This document shows, piece by piece, positions 37,849 through 49,372 of a DNA stretch of 64,000 nt. The position numbers and the translations under genes were made by a program. Source of the stretch: Sesamum alatum (taxonomy: Eukaryota > Streptophyta > Magnoliopsida > Lamiales > Pedaliaceae); the NCBI GenBank assembly GCA_034509735.1, contig JACGWO010000012.1, positions 5,144,367 to 5,208,366 of the forward strand, given 5' to 3'. The notes beneath the pieces are model-generated. The model was not told the origin of the DNA, did not search any database, and saw nothing but the letters and a program-made list of their open reading frames with translations. The first letter of the stretch is position 1; each line of letters begins with the position of its first letter.

Positions 37849-38313
37849 GTGATTGCAGGAGGGCCTACTGATGGGGACTCTAGTAGAGCCTGGCGTGCCC
37901 ACGCCCGCGTTGCCAAAGCAGTGATGGAGCTTGACCATAAATCACTAGCAGGGGATCCTAGGATCTATTTCGGACCCACTGACATACAGGGAGTTCATTT
38001 ACCTCACAATGATGCACTTGTTATTTTTGCGACTCATGCTAACTACACTGTCCAACGCATTTTTGTGGATTCTGGCAGTTCTGCAGATATCCTCTTCTAC
38101 GAGGTCTACCGGCAAATGGAGCTTGGTGATATCCAGTTGGAGCCAGTAGACACTTCGCTATATGGCTTTGCAGGGGAGGTTGTGCATCCCCCTGGACAGA
38201 TCCTGCTCCCCCTATCCTTGGGAGTAGAGCCCAATCGAAGGACCAAAATGATCCGCTTCCTCATAGTGGACATGCCCTCAGCTTACAACGCCATTCTAGG
38301 TGCCCTACTCTGA
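37849..38313 (+). CDS. pol: Gypsy B aspartic protease
   Basis: A 154-codon open segment with the intact retropepsin active site VDSGSSADILFYEVY (catalytic Asp codon at 38068-38070) and the second block 'FLIVDMPSAYNAILG'. The flanking 'LPHNDALVIFATHANYTVQR' is typical of the family. The frame ends at a stop at 38311-38313 just past the conserved core, so the link to the RT is lost. Compare Gypsy A, where the active-site Gly is Arg. Confidence 0.88.
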   Translation: MIAGGPTDGDSSRAWRAHARVAKAVMELDHKSLAGDPRIYFGPTDIQGVHLPHNDALVIFATHANYTVQRIFVDSGSSADILFYEVYRQMELGDIQLEPVDTSLYGFAGEVVHPPGQILLPLSLGVEPNRRTKMIRFLIVDMPSAYNAILGALL

Positions 38314-38629
38314 ACGCCTTCCAAACTGTTGTCTCCACCTATCACATGAAGCTGAAATTCCCTACCGGAGCAGGAGTAGGAGAAGTTACCGGTGACCAGT
38401 ACACTGCCCGAAAATGCTACATCGAATCCGTGAAAGGAGGTAGGAGGAAAGACATGGAGATAGATCTTCCCCAGCCCAGCAGGGAGAAAGGGAAAAGACC
38501 TATGTAGCACGATGAGCAAGGAATTGAGAGTTCTGCTCGGTCCAGCTCGCCGAGGAGCTGCTAAGCATTCAGCTAGTATCTGGAGAGCCCGACCAAACCA
38601 CCAGGATCGGCTCCCAGTTAAGCCCCAAG

Positions 38630-39970
38630 GTGGCAAGGCAACTAACCACCTTTTTCCAGGAGAATGTAGATGTTTTTGCCTGGATAGCCCGTGACCTAGT
38701 GGGTATTGACCCCAGCATTGCAGTACATAGCCTGAACTTGGATCCGACATTCCCTCCTGTGAAGCAGAAGAAAAGATATTTCGGTCCTGTGATGGACAAG
38801 GTCATCCAGGATGAGGTAAGCAAGCTCCTTGATGCAGGGCACATCAAGGGATTCAATTCCCCAGTGATTATCCAATTGTGGTGCTTGTCCCCAAGACAGG
38901 TAATAAATGGCGCATGTGTGTCGATTTTCGTGATGTGAATAAAGCATGACCTAAGGATTTCTATCCGTTACCTCGTATAGACTAGTTGGTGGATTCCACC
39001 TCTGGTCATAAACTGCTAAGTCTAATGGATGTCTCGCAAAGTTACCACCAGATTATGCTTAATCCCGATGACCAGAAGCGTGTTAGCTTCATCACGTCAG
39101 GGGGGACATATTGTTATATCGTCATGCCCTTTGGGCTAAAAAATACAGGTGCCACGTACCAGTGCTTGGTGGACCGCATGTTTCGAGAGCAGCACGGACG
39201 CAATATGGAGGTGTACGTGGACGACATGTTGGTGAAAAGCCGGCAGGCTGGTCAGCACATCACAGATCTTGCTGAAACCTTCAGCATTCTCAGGAAATAT
39301 CACATGAAGCTGAACCCGGCCAAATGCGCATTCGGTGTTCAGAGTAGCCGACAGAAAAGGGAATTGAGGTCAACCCAGATAAAATACGAGCAATCCAAGA
39401 GATAAGACCTCCTGTCTACCTCAATGAAGTACATAAGCTTGCTGGCTGCATTGCTGCCCTTAGTAGGTTCATATCCCGCTCTGCTGCGCAGCCTTCCTTT
39501 CTTCAAAGCTCTGAGGAAAGCTAAAGACTTTGCATGGGACGAATCTTGTCATCAAGCCTTCCTGGATCTGAAGGCGTACCTTGCCAACCTACCTCTACTC
39601 ACCAAACCCTCACCAGGGGAGACATTGTACTTATACCTTGCTGCAGGGCAGCATGCTGTGAGCTCCATGCTCATCAAGGAGGAGGACGGAGTACAAAAGC
39701 CTATATAATACGTCCGTAAGGTACTGCATGGCGCTGAACAGCGCAACCTGGAGGTAGAAAAACTGGCATTTGCCCTGGTAACAACTGCTAGAAAATTACG
39801 TCCTTACTTTCTATCTCATTCCATAATTGTGCGCACTAACACCCCCCTGCGAACTACACTGGGAAAAGCTGAGACTTCTAGCAGAATGATCAAATGGGTT
39901 GTTGAGCTCAACGAGTATGATATTTCCTACCAACCTAGAACAACTATCAAAGCCCAGGGCCCTTGCTAAT
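38630..39970 (+). pseudogene. pol: Gypsy B reverse transcriptase and RNase H
   Basis: The frame 38630-38938 has the RT N-terminal part (FFQENVDVFAWIARDLVGID, PVKQKKRYFGPVMDKVIQDE). After a frame change, 38986-39405 carries 'DVSQSYHQIMLNPDDQKRVS', 'YIVMPFGLKNTGATYQCLVD' and the catalytic YVDD at 39214-39225. The connection and RNase H regions follow (39424-39708: LRSLPFFKALRKAKDFAWDE; then VLHGAEQRNLEVEKLAF near 39720). Several frameshifts and stops. RT identity is certain. Confidence 0.92.
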
Positions 39971-40400
39971 TTCATAACTGAAACAGCGTCAGCTGAAGAA
40001 GAGGAAGGAACATGGCTACTCCATGTGGATGGCTCCTCCACCTACACGTGCAGTAGAGCAGGTATCGTGCTGACTAGTCCAGAAGGATATGAGCTAGAAT
40101 TCCCCCTAAGATTTGACTTCAAAGCCTCGAACAATGAGGCCGAGTATGAAGCATCAAGATGGCACTAGATGCGGGAGCGAGGAACATAATCGCGTACTCC
40201 AATTCCCAGCTGGTAACCAATTAGGTAGGAGGGACCTACGATGTCAAGGAGGACCGCATGAAAGGATACCTCCAGGAAATAAGTGATCTCAAGAGCAGGC
40301 TGAAAAGCTTCCAACTTCATTAGATCCCCGCAATGAAAACACAGGGCCGATTATCTTGCTCGACTGGCTAGCTCTCTGGCCGACCGCAACACTCGTACTA
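39971..40400 (+). pseudogene. pol: Gypsy B second RNase H-like domain
   Basis: 'WLLHVDGSSTYTCSRAGIVL' and 'FDFKASNNEAEYEA' are the DGS and NEAEYE blocks of the extra RNase H. The rest (IIAYSNSQLVTN-like, then a stop) is in another frame after about 40165. It is homologous to 26756-27223 of Gypsy A and supports the Tat-lineage call. Confidence 0.8.
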
Positions 40401-40559
40401 TTACAGTAAGAACCCTTGTTAAGGTTACTCCTTATACTAACATACATATCTTGCAGATTAGCACAGATTGGAGGAAACCCCTCCTCGATTACCTACAGGA
40501 AGGAATCCTTCTTGCCGACAAAAACGAAGCAGCCCGCTTGTGAAGCCAGACAGCTAGGT

Positions 40560-41735
40560 TTACCCTGCTGGGAGAAGTCCTCTACAAACGAAGCTTCTCC
40601 CAGCCCTACCTTCGATACCTGTCAGCTGAGGAGGGCAAAACCGTGCTCCAAGAAATTCACGAAGGGGCCTGTGGGTCCCATATAGGTGGCATGGACCTTG
40701 CAGGGAAAAGTTCTGAGAGCCGGATATTTCTGGCCCACTCTCAGAAAGGATGCAATCAGTTGGGTAAGAATGTGCGAACAGTGCCAAAAACACGCGCCAC
40801 TCATCCATGTGCCGGCTGAGCCCTTCAAAGCACTTGCAGCACCTTGCCCATTCTCCCGGTGGGGATGGATATAGTAGGTCCTTTCCCAATCACACAAGGA
40901 CAACGCAAATTCCTGCTGGTAGCAGTGGACTATTTTAGCAAGTGGGTGGAAGCAGAACCCCTTGCCAAAATCATAGAGGACGAAGTGATTAAATTCCTAT
41001 GGAAAAGCATTATTTGCAGGTATGGCTTACCTTGCGTTCTTATTTCTGACGATGGTCGCCAGTTTCAGGGCTGGAGAATTCAAGACTGGTGTGCTGACCT
41101 GGGCATCCAGCAACGCTTCTCTTCCGTAGCCTACCCCCAAGCTAACGGGCAGGTAGAAGTTACAAAAAAGGATCCTGGTGCAAGGTATCAAAACCAGGCT
41201 GGAGCAAGCAGGAGGGCAATGGGTAGACGCCCTGCCCAGCCTGCTATGGTCTTACAGGACCGCTCCCAGATTCACTACAGAAGAGACTCCTTTCAACTTG
41301 GTGTACGGCTCAGAGGTCGTAATCCCTGCTGAAGCAGGTTTGGAATCCTTCTGGATACAACACTTCGAGTAGGAAAGCAATAATGCCTTACTGCGTACCA
41401 ACCTAGACCTCGTTGAAGAAATTCGAGAGGATGCTCAAACTCGCATGGAAAGATACAAGCAAAAGGTGGTCAATGCCTGCAACAGAAGGGTGAAGATGAG
41501 AGAATTCTAGGTGTCAGACCTCGTGCTAAGACGAGTCAGTACCTTGAAACTAGTAGGAAAACTGGTTCCCAACTGGGAGGGCCCATACAAAGTGACTCGG
41601 ATTGTCAAATTCGGAGCTTACGAGCTACAAGATGTTGACGGCAGAAAGCTCTACCAACCTTGGAATGCATATAACCTCAGGAAGTTTTACTCCTGTACAC
41701 CCTACTCTATGTTCATTACTTTACTACCTGCTTGA
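40560..41735 (+). pseudogene. pol: Gypsy B integrase
   Basis: The zinc-binding part reads near 40640-40800 (IHEGACGSHIGG-like, then 'VRMCEQCQKHAPLIHVPAEP'). The catalytic core is at 40844-41332: 'LVAVDYFSKWVEAEPLAKII', 'VLISDDGRQFQGWRIQDW' and 'AYPQANGQVEVT'. The second Asp block reads DDG instead of DNG. A frameshift near 41168 moves the remainder to 41178-41372. The tail at 41511-41735 has 'WEGPYKVTRIVKFGAYELQD' and 'PWNAYNLRKFY'. Stops near 41369 and 41509 break it. Confidence 0.9.
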
Positions 41736-41817
41736 TCAGCACTTAGTGCATGAATAAAAGAGCAAGTCTAGCTCCTTTGTTGTACTCTATTTTGACAAAT
41801 AGGTTAATTACTTTACT

Positions 41818-42025
41818 GGCTTCGAGCACTGATAAGCTGCCCTGCTAGCGCACTCTTGCTGGCTTCAAGCCCTGATAAGCCTCCATGTTGGCGCGCCCTT
41901 GCGGGCTTCGGGCCCTGATAAGCCGCCCTACTGGTGCACTCTTGTTGGCTTCGAGCCCTGATAAGTCGCCCTGCTGGCGCATTCTTACTGGCTTCAGCCT
42001 TGATAAGTCGCATTCTTACTACTTA
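41818..42025. repeat. 43-bp minisatellite after Gypsy B integrase
   Basis: Four full 43-bp copies and a partial fifth of a unit beginning GGCTTCGAGCCCTGATAAG and containing GCCCTGCTGGCGCACTCTT, at 41818, 41861, 41904 and 41947. GC-rich in a less GC-rich context. It occupies the same site as the Gypsy A minisatellite, yet the unit is unrelated. Confidence 0.93.
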
Positions 42026-42480
42026 AGTTGGGAACCTCCTAGCAGGTTGCATCACCCTTATACTTATGCGTATTTTTTGATAAGAAACATCTCTTTCTGA
42101 CAATTTGTTTTATGCCAAAACCTTCTTTACTTACAACAAACAGGTTGAGTGAATCCCATTTTTTACTATCAAGGCTAAAAAAGCCTCCTATGTGCAAATA
42201 CTTACCTGCAGCGTGAACACCTTATTTTCTAGGCACACTAAGCCCATACCCAGCAAAACATTTACACTAACATGCAGGAAAGCAAAAACATGGCAGTAAG
42301 CACAAAATAAGCTAGACAAAAAAGCAAAAATACTCATAAAAGCAAGGAGGGGGAGAAACAGGGATTCTTGGCATCAAAGTGCCACCAAAGCAAAATATTC
42401 AACCCAGGCACTTGCAAAACCTCACGCAGGAGGTACGAAATATTCAGCAGAAAAATTTAAATTGTTCTTCCAATAGGGGG
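42026..42480. other. Gypsy B spacer, nothing coding
   Basis: Spacer between the minisatellite and the 3' end of the antisense gene. Only short frames without signatures. Confidence 0.5.
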
Positions 42481-42487
42481 GACAGAT

Positions 42488-44693
42488 TCAGTTACCAGCA
42501 GGGGCAAGCGCACTTCCTTCACTAGTTGCAGCAGGAGGCCCCGACCTCAAGGGTGCTACATCTCCCTCCACCTGCCCAGTGAGGACCAAAGATATGGGGT
42601 CGTCCTCAGCAGTAGGGACCTCTGGCACTGGGGCAAGTCCATCATCATCTGAGCCTGGGGTTGTGGCCAAGCCTGCATTCTGGTCCAGGAAAGAGGCGTC
42701 AGCACTGGTTGGAGGATAGCCAGCCGCAGCAAATTGTTGAGTGCAGGTTTAGAAGCCGTGGTAATAGTACTTCAGAGCCTTATCCACCAGCAGGCTCTGA
42801 AACTCTGGAGACTTGGTATACTCAGCCAGGTGACTCCGCCAAATACCCTCCAGCAAATCTCAACCTTCCTCGATTTTCGGGGGTATCAGCGGATCAGCTC
42901 CTTCCTTTATTTCTCCGCTTGCAGGATCGCCTGCTCCAAACGGACATGCAAGGAAGTGACCTCCTCCCACAGATGGCGCAAGCTGGCTGCATCCTCCTGG
43001 TGAGCCTCATCCCTCTTCTGAACAACTTCCCTCAGCCTGCGGTTTAGCCTCCTCCAGCTCTTCCACCCGCTTAAGGGAACCCCGAACAAAGGACCTCCCT
43101 TCTCCATCCAGCTGAACAAGCTGCCCCCAGCACACAGGCCTGCACAGCAAGAATAAAAGCAATCAGGTTACATCCATCTTATTCGATTAATTATCATGCA
43201 CCAACTTGTTTGGTATAGGCACTTACCTTACTAAGTGAGTAGCAAAAGAGATCCAGGGCTTGAGCTCGGGGCAAGTTGTCACAGCATACGTTTTGTTCTA
43301 AGGTGGCCTGATCCCCTTCAGAAATTCACCAGTCCGCCTAGGCTCCCCCTCATCCAGCAGCAGGGAATAGTCCTCATGTAGGGTCCATTCAGGGGAGAGC
43401 TTCATTCGTGCCGCCCTCTTATCAGCAGAGCGGGGAGTTCCTACTCATGTAATCGGGCGAGGATGAGGTGAGGCCAGAGGACCGTGCTAACCCTTGGCCT
43501 TCTTGGTGGGGTTGGGATGGCCTCAGTAGAGCGTATTCCTTTGGGGTCTCCGGTGGAGGCCGAACTTGCAGGAGTTGAAGGAGGGCTCTTGATCAGGGCT
43601 CGCCTTGCAGAGGAGCCCGCACCAGAGTCGCCTCCGTCTTATCTGGCAGCAGCTTCTGAAACAATTCTTCCTGCACCCAACAGGTAAACACAAACACATA
43701 TATTAATATACATTTTCTCTAATCAAAATTCTTGTAGCAAGCAAGCAACAAAAAAAAATAGGTTGCATACCAGCAGCAGGATCCATGCTTGCCACCTTAG
43801 GGCTCAGGCCAAACTGGTGGAGGATAGCAGGGTGTACAATCTTGTGAGGATCAAAAGAGGAGGCATTCAAACGTTCAAGCAAAGCCTGGAAGGCAGCAGG
43901 CCTGTTTCGGACTAAGCATTTTAACTGATTAGGACGGTTCACAACCCACGCCTGGGGAAAACCTCCAGGGCTGCGGAGAGGAGATAAAAAAAAAAAAAAA
44001 AATAGCCCCATTTCCACTCCTTCACAGAGGACTCGGTGGACAAAATCCGAGCTTCCCCTTGGGAGGTGAAGTAAAAAAAAACCAGGACCAACTCTCTTCA
44101 GCATAAAGAACGACTGAAATTGGGCAGCAGAAGGGACTTCTCCTAAATTCCTCACCAGGAATGTAAAAACCCAAACATGAGACTAAAGGACTTGGAACTA
44201 GTTGGTTCAGAGGAATGTTAACAAAGTGTCCACCTCGCAGAAAAAATAAGGGGATGGGAATCGAAGGCCTGCCTCCAGCTGGGCAAGGTAGAAACACAGA
44301 AAACCAACATGAGGAAGATGGGGACGAGCTTCAGGAGCAGGGGCCTGGATCACATAATCACCAGGTATCCCGTAGTTATCCCGGACCCCTACTAAATCCA
44401 TTTCAATCAACCTAGACCTATAGATACGAAAATCGGCGGCCCCGTTCGAAAACTAGAAGGTCCTCCATCCGTTTCCTATTCCCCTCCTCCTTGTTGTTTC
44501 CCTCCTCCTCACTCTCACCTCCATGGTGGGAGGCAGAGTCAGAAGGCGTGAGATTATCACCACCCTCATCAGAAGGCTTCAGCAGATCAATCAGAACATC
44601 TTCTATAGCATCCCTATCTATGCTACCAGTGGACATGACTACCAAATAGAGGGGAGCAAGAGGCATACCTAGTTTCAAAGCAGGGGGAAGCAA
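42488..44693 (-). pseudogene. Gypsy B antisense gene ('putative gypsy type transposon', PF04195-like)
   Basis: Minus-strand gene remnant. The N-terminal frame 44418-44693 is acidic and Ser-rich. Next come 'VRDNYGIPGDYVIQAPAPE' and 'LAQLEAGLRFPSPYFF' (44207-44410), 'IPLNQLVPSPLVSCLGFYI' (44022-44297) and 'AQFQSFFMLKRVGPGFFLL' (43703-44155), which follow the PF04195 plant 'putative gypsy type transposon' domain in order. A coiled coil (42907-43119, RRLNRRLREVVQKRDEAHQE) and an acidic tail ending at 42488 complete the layout. Frames change at least three times. Clearer than the homologous copy in Gypsy A. Function is unknown. Confidence 0.78.
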
Positions 44694-45231
44694 GGAATTA
44701 GAGGAAAGGCTCTAGAGAATCTCGAAACCTGCGAGAGAAAAAATTGATTTTCGAAAAATATTCTTGCAAAAGAAAAAAGAAAGAAAGAAAAAAATTGGCA
44801 GAAAAAGGGGAGAAACTTGCACAGATGAAGGCAGAATGATGGAGAAGGTAACTTCCCCAAGAAAGGGATCTTATACCCTGGCAGACGAAGAGTCTCATCC
44901 GCGCAGGGCTCGGTCTCTCTCCTCCTCGCTTGGCGGACATGCCCCAATCACCAAGCGCGTGCACAGACTCACGCAGTAGAAATTCTCTTTCATTTCCTTT
45001 GATAAGCAATGATTATCCTACTAAATCTTCTCTGCAGATAAGTTCAAATCAATTCAAAATCCACATGTTATTACGCATACAAATCCAGCAGGGAGCGGGC
45101 AGCACAGCAGGAAAAACTAGCTCAGCCGGACAGCCTCTGCTGGCACAGTCAGTATATAAGCTCTTGCGCTAACCTTTGTAGGGCCCACTTATTTCTACTC
45201 CACCAGTTCGACAGCAAGTCTCGTACTACTG
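44694..45231. other. Gypsy B 3' untranslated part
   Basis: Sequence between the antisense gene's start and the polypurine tract. Minus-strand frames here (44675-44947, 44698-45009) lack family features. It could hold the antisense promoter. Confidence 0.45.
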
Positions 45232-45246
45232 GAGTAGGGGGAGTGA
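45232..45246 (+). promoter_or_regulatory. Polypurine tract of Gypsy B
   Basis: GAGTAGGGGGAGTGA directly before the 3' LTR start TGATGCCCC. Confidence 0.8.
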
Positions 45247-46050
45247 TGATGCCCCTCAAATCCATCCAGACAACCCAAGAGCTAGGAGTAGGGCCTCCAA
45301 GTCGGACAGTCCAGCAGGCCAGGGCCACCAGGCCCAGAACGGTAATATATTTCATACTTATGCCCAGTTTTAGATGCTAATCTTGCAGGCCCATGGAAAA
45401 TGCCCGTACAGCAAGCCTAGTTATCGAACAGCTCGGATTCCATGTCGTACAGCTAGCCAATACCTAAATCCACGTCATGTAAAAGATCTCTTCAGATTCC
45501 TTGTAGATTGGACAGAATCCGGATGTTTCTCAGCTAGTAAGTGCATTCCCGAAAAAATCTGGCAGATGTGGCAAGGTCAACCTAAACAAATATATCTTCA
45601 CCAATTCAACTCCCATTCATGTGAGGTTTGTTGGGTTAGACAGCTGACTCTTCAGGCTTTCCAACGGTATACAACACTTAACAAATCTTCTCCAAAATCA
45701 GGTTCAACATTGGTTATAAAAGGAGCACACTGTGCAGTCACTTGGCAACTTCAACTTCAGATTCATTCTCTCACAACTTGACACTTTTCAAGTAACATTT
45801 TACTCCAACTTTTACACACGAAATTCTCTCCATTTTTTAGCATATTCTCACACAAACCATCACACATCACATCACTTTACCATTATTCTCATCTTCTTCG
45901 AGTGTTCCTTTATTTATTTCAAGTCGAAACATTACTGACTTAAGCATCGGAGTGCTAACCCCTTCTGCAGGTTAATCTCCCCTATAATATTGGGACGTTC
46001 AAGAAGATCCCTCAATATTTTTTGGTGCTGATGGACACCGGTACACATCA
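45247..46050 (+). repeat. 3' LTR of Gypsy B
   Basis: 804 bp matching 35382-36186, with scattered transitions and small indels. It ends ACACATCA before the ATTGG flank. Confidence 0.92.
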
Positions 46051-47031
46051 ATTGGCATATTTCATTCTTGAATATGTTACAACATTTAAATTATTCGGCA
46101 ATTTTAATAGAAAAAGCACAAACACATAAAATTAATATAAATATGTATGAATGTATCATCCTAATTTATAACTCATATATATGTACGTGATATATAACAA
46201 ATATCATTTAGAGACAATATTTATTTATTAATATAAACCCTAAAAGCACATGCACAAAAATTTATTTATAAATAAAATAACATTGCAGACATATTTTAAC
46301 CTTTCAAATGCTAGAATTGTTAAATTTTAAAAGCATGATTTATTTCATATAGTTAATCTTAATTTAAAAAAGCATAATTTTTATATATTTTATTATTGGA
46401 TATAAATATGTAGGCAGCATACCTTATCATATAAAAGTACTATTATTATATTATATTTGTACATAAATATTTAATCATATAAAATCATATTCATTTTACG
46501 TCGTATATGAAATAATAAAATGCAAAATCATTTTGAGATCATATAAATATGCACGCGAAATATTACAAAATGCCAATTAAAGACTAGCATAATTACTTTA
46601 ATTCATATGATTTCACAACTATCATATGTGAAATCATATTTTTTAAGTCATATTTGAAATATAAAAAAATGCAGAGATTTTTTAAGACAATAACTAATAT
46701 TTCAAAAAAATAAAACAAATATTATTTGCATGTTTCATACTTGAATATGCTCAACTTTTAAATTACTGTGTAATTTTTATACTAAAAGCACAAGAGTTAA
46801 TATAAATATGTATGAATATATCCTCATAATTTATAACTCATATATGCATAACAAAATATAAATTGGACACAAAATTTATTTGTTATTTTTAAACCTAAAA
46901 GCTCATGCACAAAAATTTTATCTATAAATAAAACAAATATTATGGGCATATTTTAACCTTTCAAATAGTAGAATTGTTAAATTAAAAGCATGATCTATAT
47001 CACATTTATTAAATTTAATTTATGAAAAATT
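46051..47031 (-). repeat. AT-rich array block
   Basis: Inverted-arm repeat with 'ccctaaaagcacatgcacaa' near 46240 and a similar unit near 46898. It continues the sequence broken at 35381. Confidence 0.7.
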
Positions 47032-47618
47032 TAGGATTAATTGTAATCTTTGTCCTGTAAGTATAAACTTATGGCATTTTAGTCCTTTAAGTATCTAGGG
47101 TAGCAAAATGATTCTCTATCCTTTCAACTTTTGCCAATTTGGTCCTCGGTCGTTGGACTTTTATAAAGTTACCGGAAGAGTGGCACATGCCTCTCACGTG
47201 ATGGATTAAGATTGGGGTTTTTTCTGCTATTGGTTGATATTTTACAATGTGGCAGCTGAAGTAAATTTATAAAACAGAATACTTACCAATGTGGCTAAAT
47301 AGCCACGTCATGCTGCTTAATTGGAAGTGGAGGGACTTGTATCAATGTGAACTATTTCAGCCGGTTGGTAGTATTTCTTTTTTTAAATTTACTCAAGCTA
47401 CCACATTGGAAAATATTAACCAATAGCAGAAAAAGCCCAAATTTTAGTCCATCACGTGAGAGGCATGTGCCACTTTTTCGGTGACATTGTAAAAATTCGG
47501 CGACCAGAGGACCAAGTTCGCGAAAATTAAAAAGATAAAGGACCATTTTGCTACCCTAGATACTTAAAAGACTAATGCCAGGAGCCTATAACTACAGGAC
47601 GAAAATTGCAATTAACCC
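47032..47618. mobile_element. TIR-type MITE, about 585 bp
   Basis: Long imperfect inverted repeats. The left end reads 'ggattaattgtaatctttgtcctg', and the right end complements to 'gggttaattgcaattttcgt'. Both arms carry 'agtatctagggtagcaaaat' and 'acgtgatgga' motifs. It sits inside the AT-rich array, splitting 'aaaattta' from 'tttatatcacatatgt'. A related half-element lies at about 58228-58500. Superfamily not determined. Confidence 0.8.
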
Positions 47619-47930
47619 AGAATGTATATTTATATCACATATGTATTTTATATGCCATATAAAATTATGATGATATATTCATATATATATATATATATAT
47701 ATAAATTTAATATGAATAATATACATATATCATCATAATTTTATAAGTTACATAAATATGTACGTGATAATAATGAAATGCCAATTAGAGACAATTTTTA
47801 AAATAAATATTATGTACAACATAAAAAAATTATTTTTTATATATTTTATTTGAATATATATGCATATATTATCATATTTTTATACATCATATAAATATGT
47901 ACGTTGTTTCATAATCAAGTTCTATATTTT
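47619..47930 (-). repeat. Last AT-rich array block
   Basis: Array-type text ('gccatataaaattatgatga', 'acgtgataataatgaaatgcc') that fades out near 47930. Confidence 0.6.
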
Positions 47931-48999
47931 TTAGTAGCAAAGCAAAATCAAACTAATAAATGCGGTGAGGTTTTACTCTAAATTTAAAAATTCAGTTCAT
48001 TCAATAAATCATAATAAACAGTTTGACTGATTCGGGCAGTTTAAGCGGTTTTGAAATATTTTTATCACCCTTAATTTTACAGATTTGACCTTAGAGGTTC
48101 AATTAGTCCAATCAGACAGTTTCGAGCTGGGATTTAAAACATAGATTTCTACCACATTTATTACATCTATATTTGGATTAAGGATAGAAATTTCAAATTC
48201 ATAATAACAAATTCTTTACACTTATTTGATTGATTCTGTATTAAAAGAAATTTAAATTTTTTACTCTCATTTTGAATTTTTCTTTTTGTGAAATATGAAT
48301 GAACTTCAAAATTCTTTTATATAAAATACTGAACCGAATTAGTCGATTCAGTTTCAGTAACTAATTAATTTTTTTTAGTATTTCAAATTGGCAACCAGTA
48401 AATTGAACTTTTCACCAAAATATAAAAGACAATAACTACATTTAAATATTAAAAATAATAATTGCACTTATTATCTATTATTTATTTTTAATAAATAAAA
48501 TTGCAAAAAATAGTATAAAATAATTAATATAAAAAAATAAATTCAAATCAATAAAAATAATATTTTAATAATCGAATCGAATACTAAATTTTCAAGAAAA
48601 AAAAAATGAAATAGCTAACCTAATTTTTGGTTCGATTTCCACTTTCGGAACGTACAAAATTTACAATTTCAATTCGCTTCGATCAGTTTACCGTGCTGAC
48701 AAGAAAAAAATGTGGTCACAAACTCTCAACTATCAATACAAAAAAGAAAAAAAAAAAAGAAAAAAACAAAGAAATCTCAAGAACTTCTTGAGGTGATTAT
48801 GGTGGCTTTCACTTTTCGGGCGTAGCTGACAATTTGAGAAAGCTTAAAATTTGCTGAATGGTTGCTCTCTACTTTAAAAATCATACTTCCATCACTCTGC
48901 CTAAACCAAAAAAAGAATAGCCAACAGGAATTGTTTACCTAGAATTTGTACCACATTAACATCTTTCATAAGGACAATTGCTACTACAAATAGCATGTC
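47931..48999. other. AT-rich spacer, nothing recognised
   Basis: About 1.07 kb of AT-rich sequence unlike the array units. No open frame, TIR or LTR end that I can support. Confidence 0.5.
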
Positions 49000-49009
49000 T
49001 AAATTTACT

Positions 49010-49254
49010 GGCTTAATTAATATAATAATATTAAAATAAAAATAATAATAAAAATAATTCTATAATATATATATATATATATTAACGAAAATGGTGGAAG
49101 TCGAACTCAAAGAGTTCGACTTTACTATTTTTTAATTTTTTTCTATAAAATTGGAAGTCGAAGTCCCTGAGTTCGACTTTTTTTTATATAAAAGTGGAAC
49201 TTCAATGATTTGAAGTCGAACTCCTTGAGTTCGACTTGAAGTGGTTTGACTTCC
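49010..49254 (+). repeat. MULE left TIR with palindromic 27-mers
   Basis: After the 85-bp AT-rich outer part come three 27-bp palindromes of the form GAAGTCGAACTC-nnn-GAGTTCGACTT(C) at 49097-49123, 49154-49180 and 49212-49238, spaced 57 and 58 bp. A partial fourth (GGTTTGACTTCC) ends near 49254. Candidate transposase-binding or hairpin sites. Confidence 0.85.
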
Positions 49255-49372
49255 TATTTTTTTTAACTAATAATTTAGAAATTACACCAAAAAAATTTAT
49301 ATTTACACCAAAAAAAATTATATTTAAACCAAAAAATTGAATCCAAATAAATAATTTTAATAATTACAATTC

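Larger units (their letters stand above)
35382..46050 (+). mobile_element. Gypsy retrotransposon B (Tat-like), 10.7 kb
   Basis: This is a full-length Gypsy element related to A. LTRs are 35382-36186 (805 bp) and 45247-46050 (804 bp), starting TGATGCCCC and ending CATCA. Flanks ATTAG (35377-35381) and ATTGG (46051-46055) make a 5-bp duplication with one mismatch. The layout is the same as A: Gag, protease, RT, RNase H, second RNase H-like domain, integrase, minisatellite, antisense gene. The LTRs are visibly more diverged from each other than A's, so B is probably older. It is broken by many stops. Confidence 0.93.

Noticed and set aside
43484..43687. Plus-strand ORFs across the Gypsy antisense genes (e.g. 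30860-31261, 43484-43687)
   Set aside because: Shadows of the antisense gene in GC-rich sequence; no domain.
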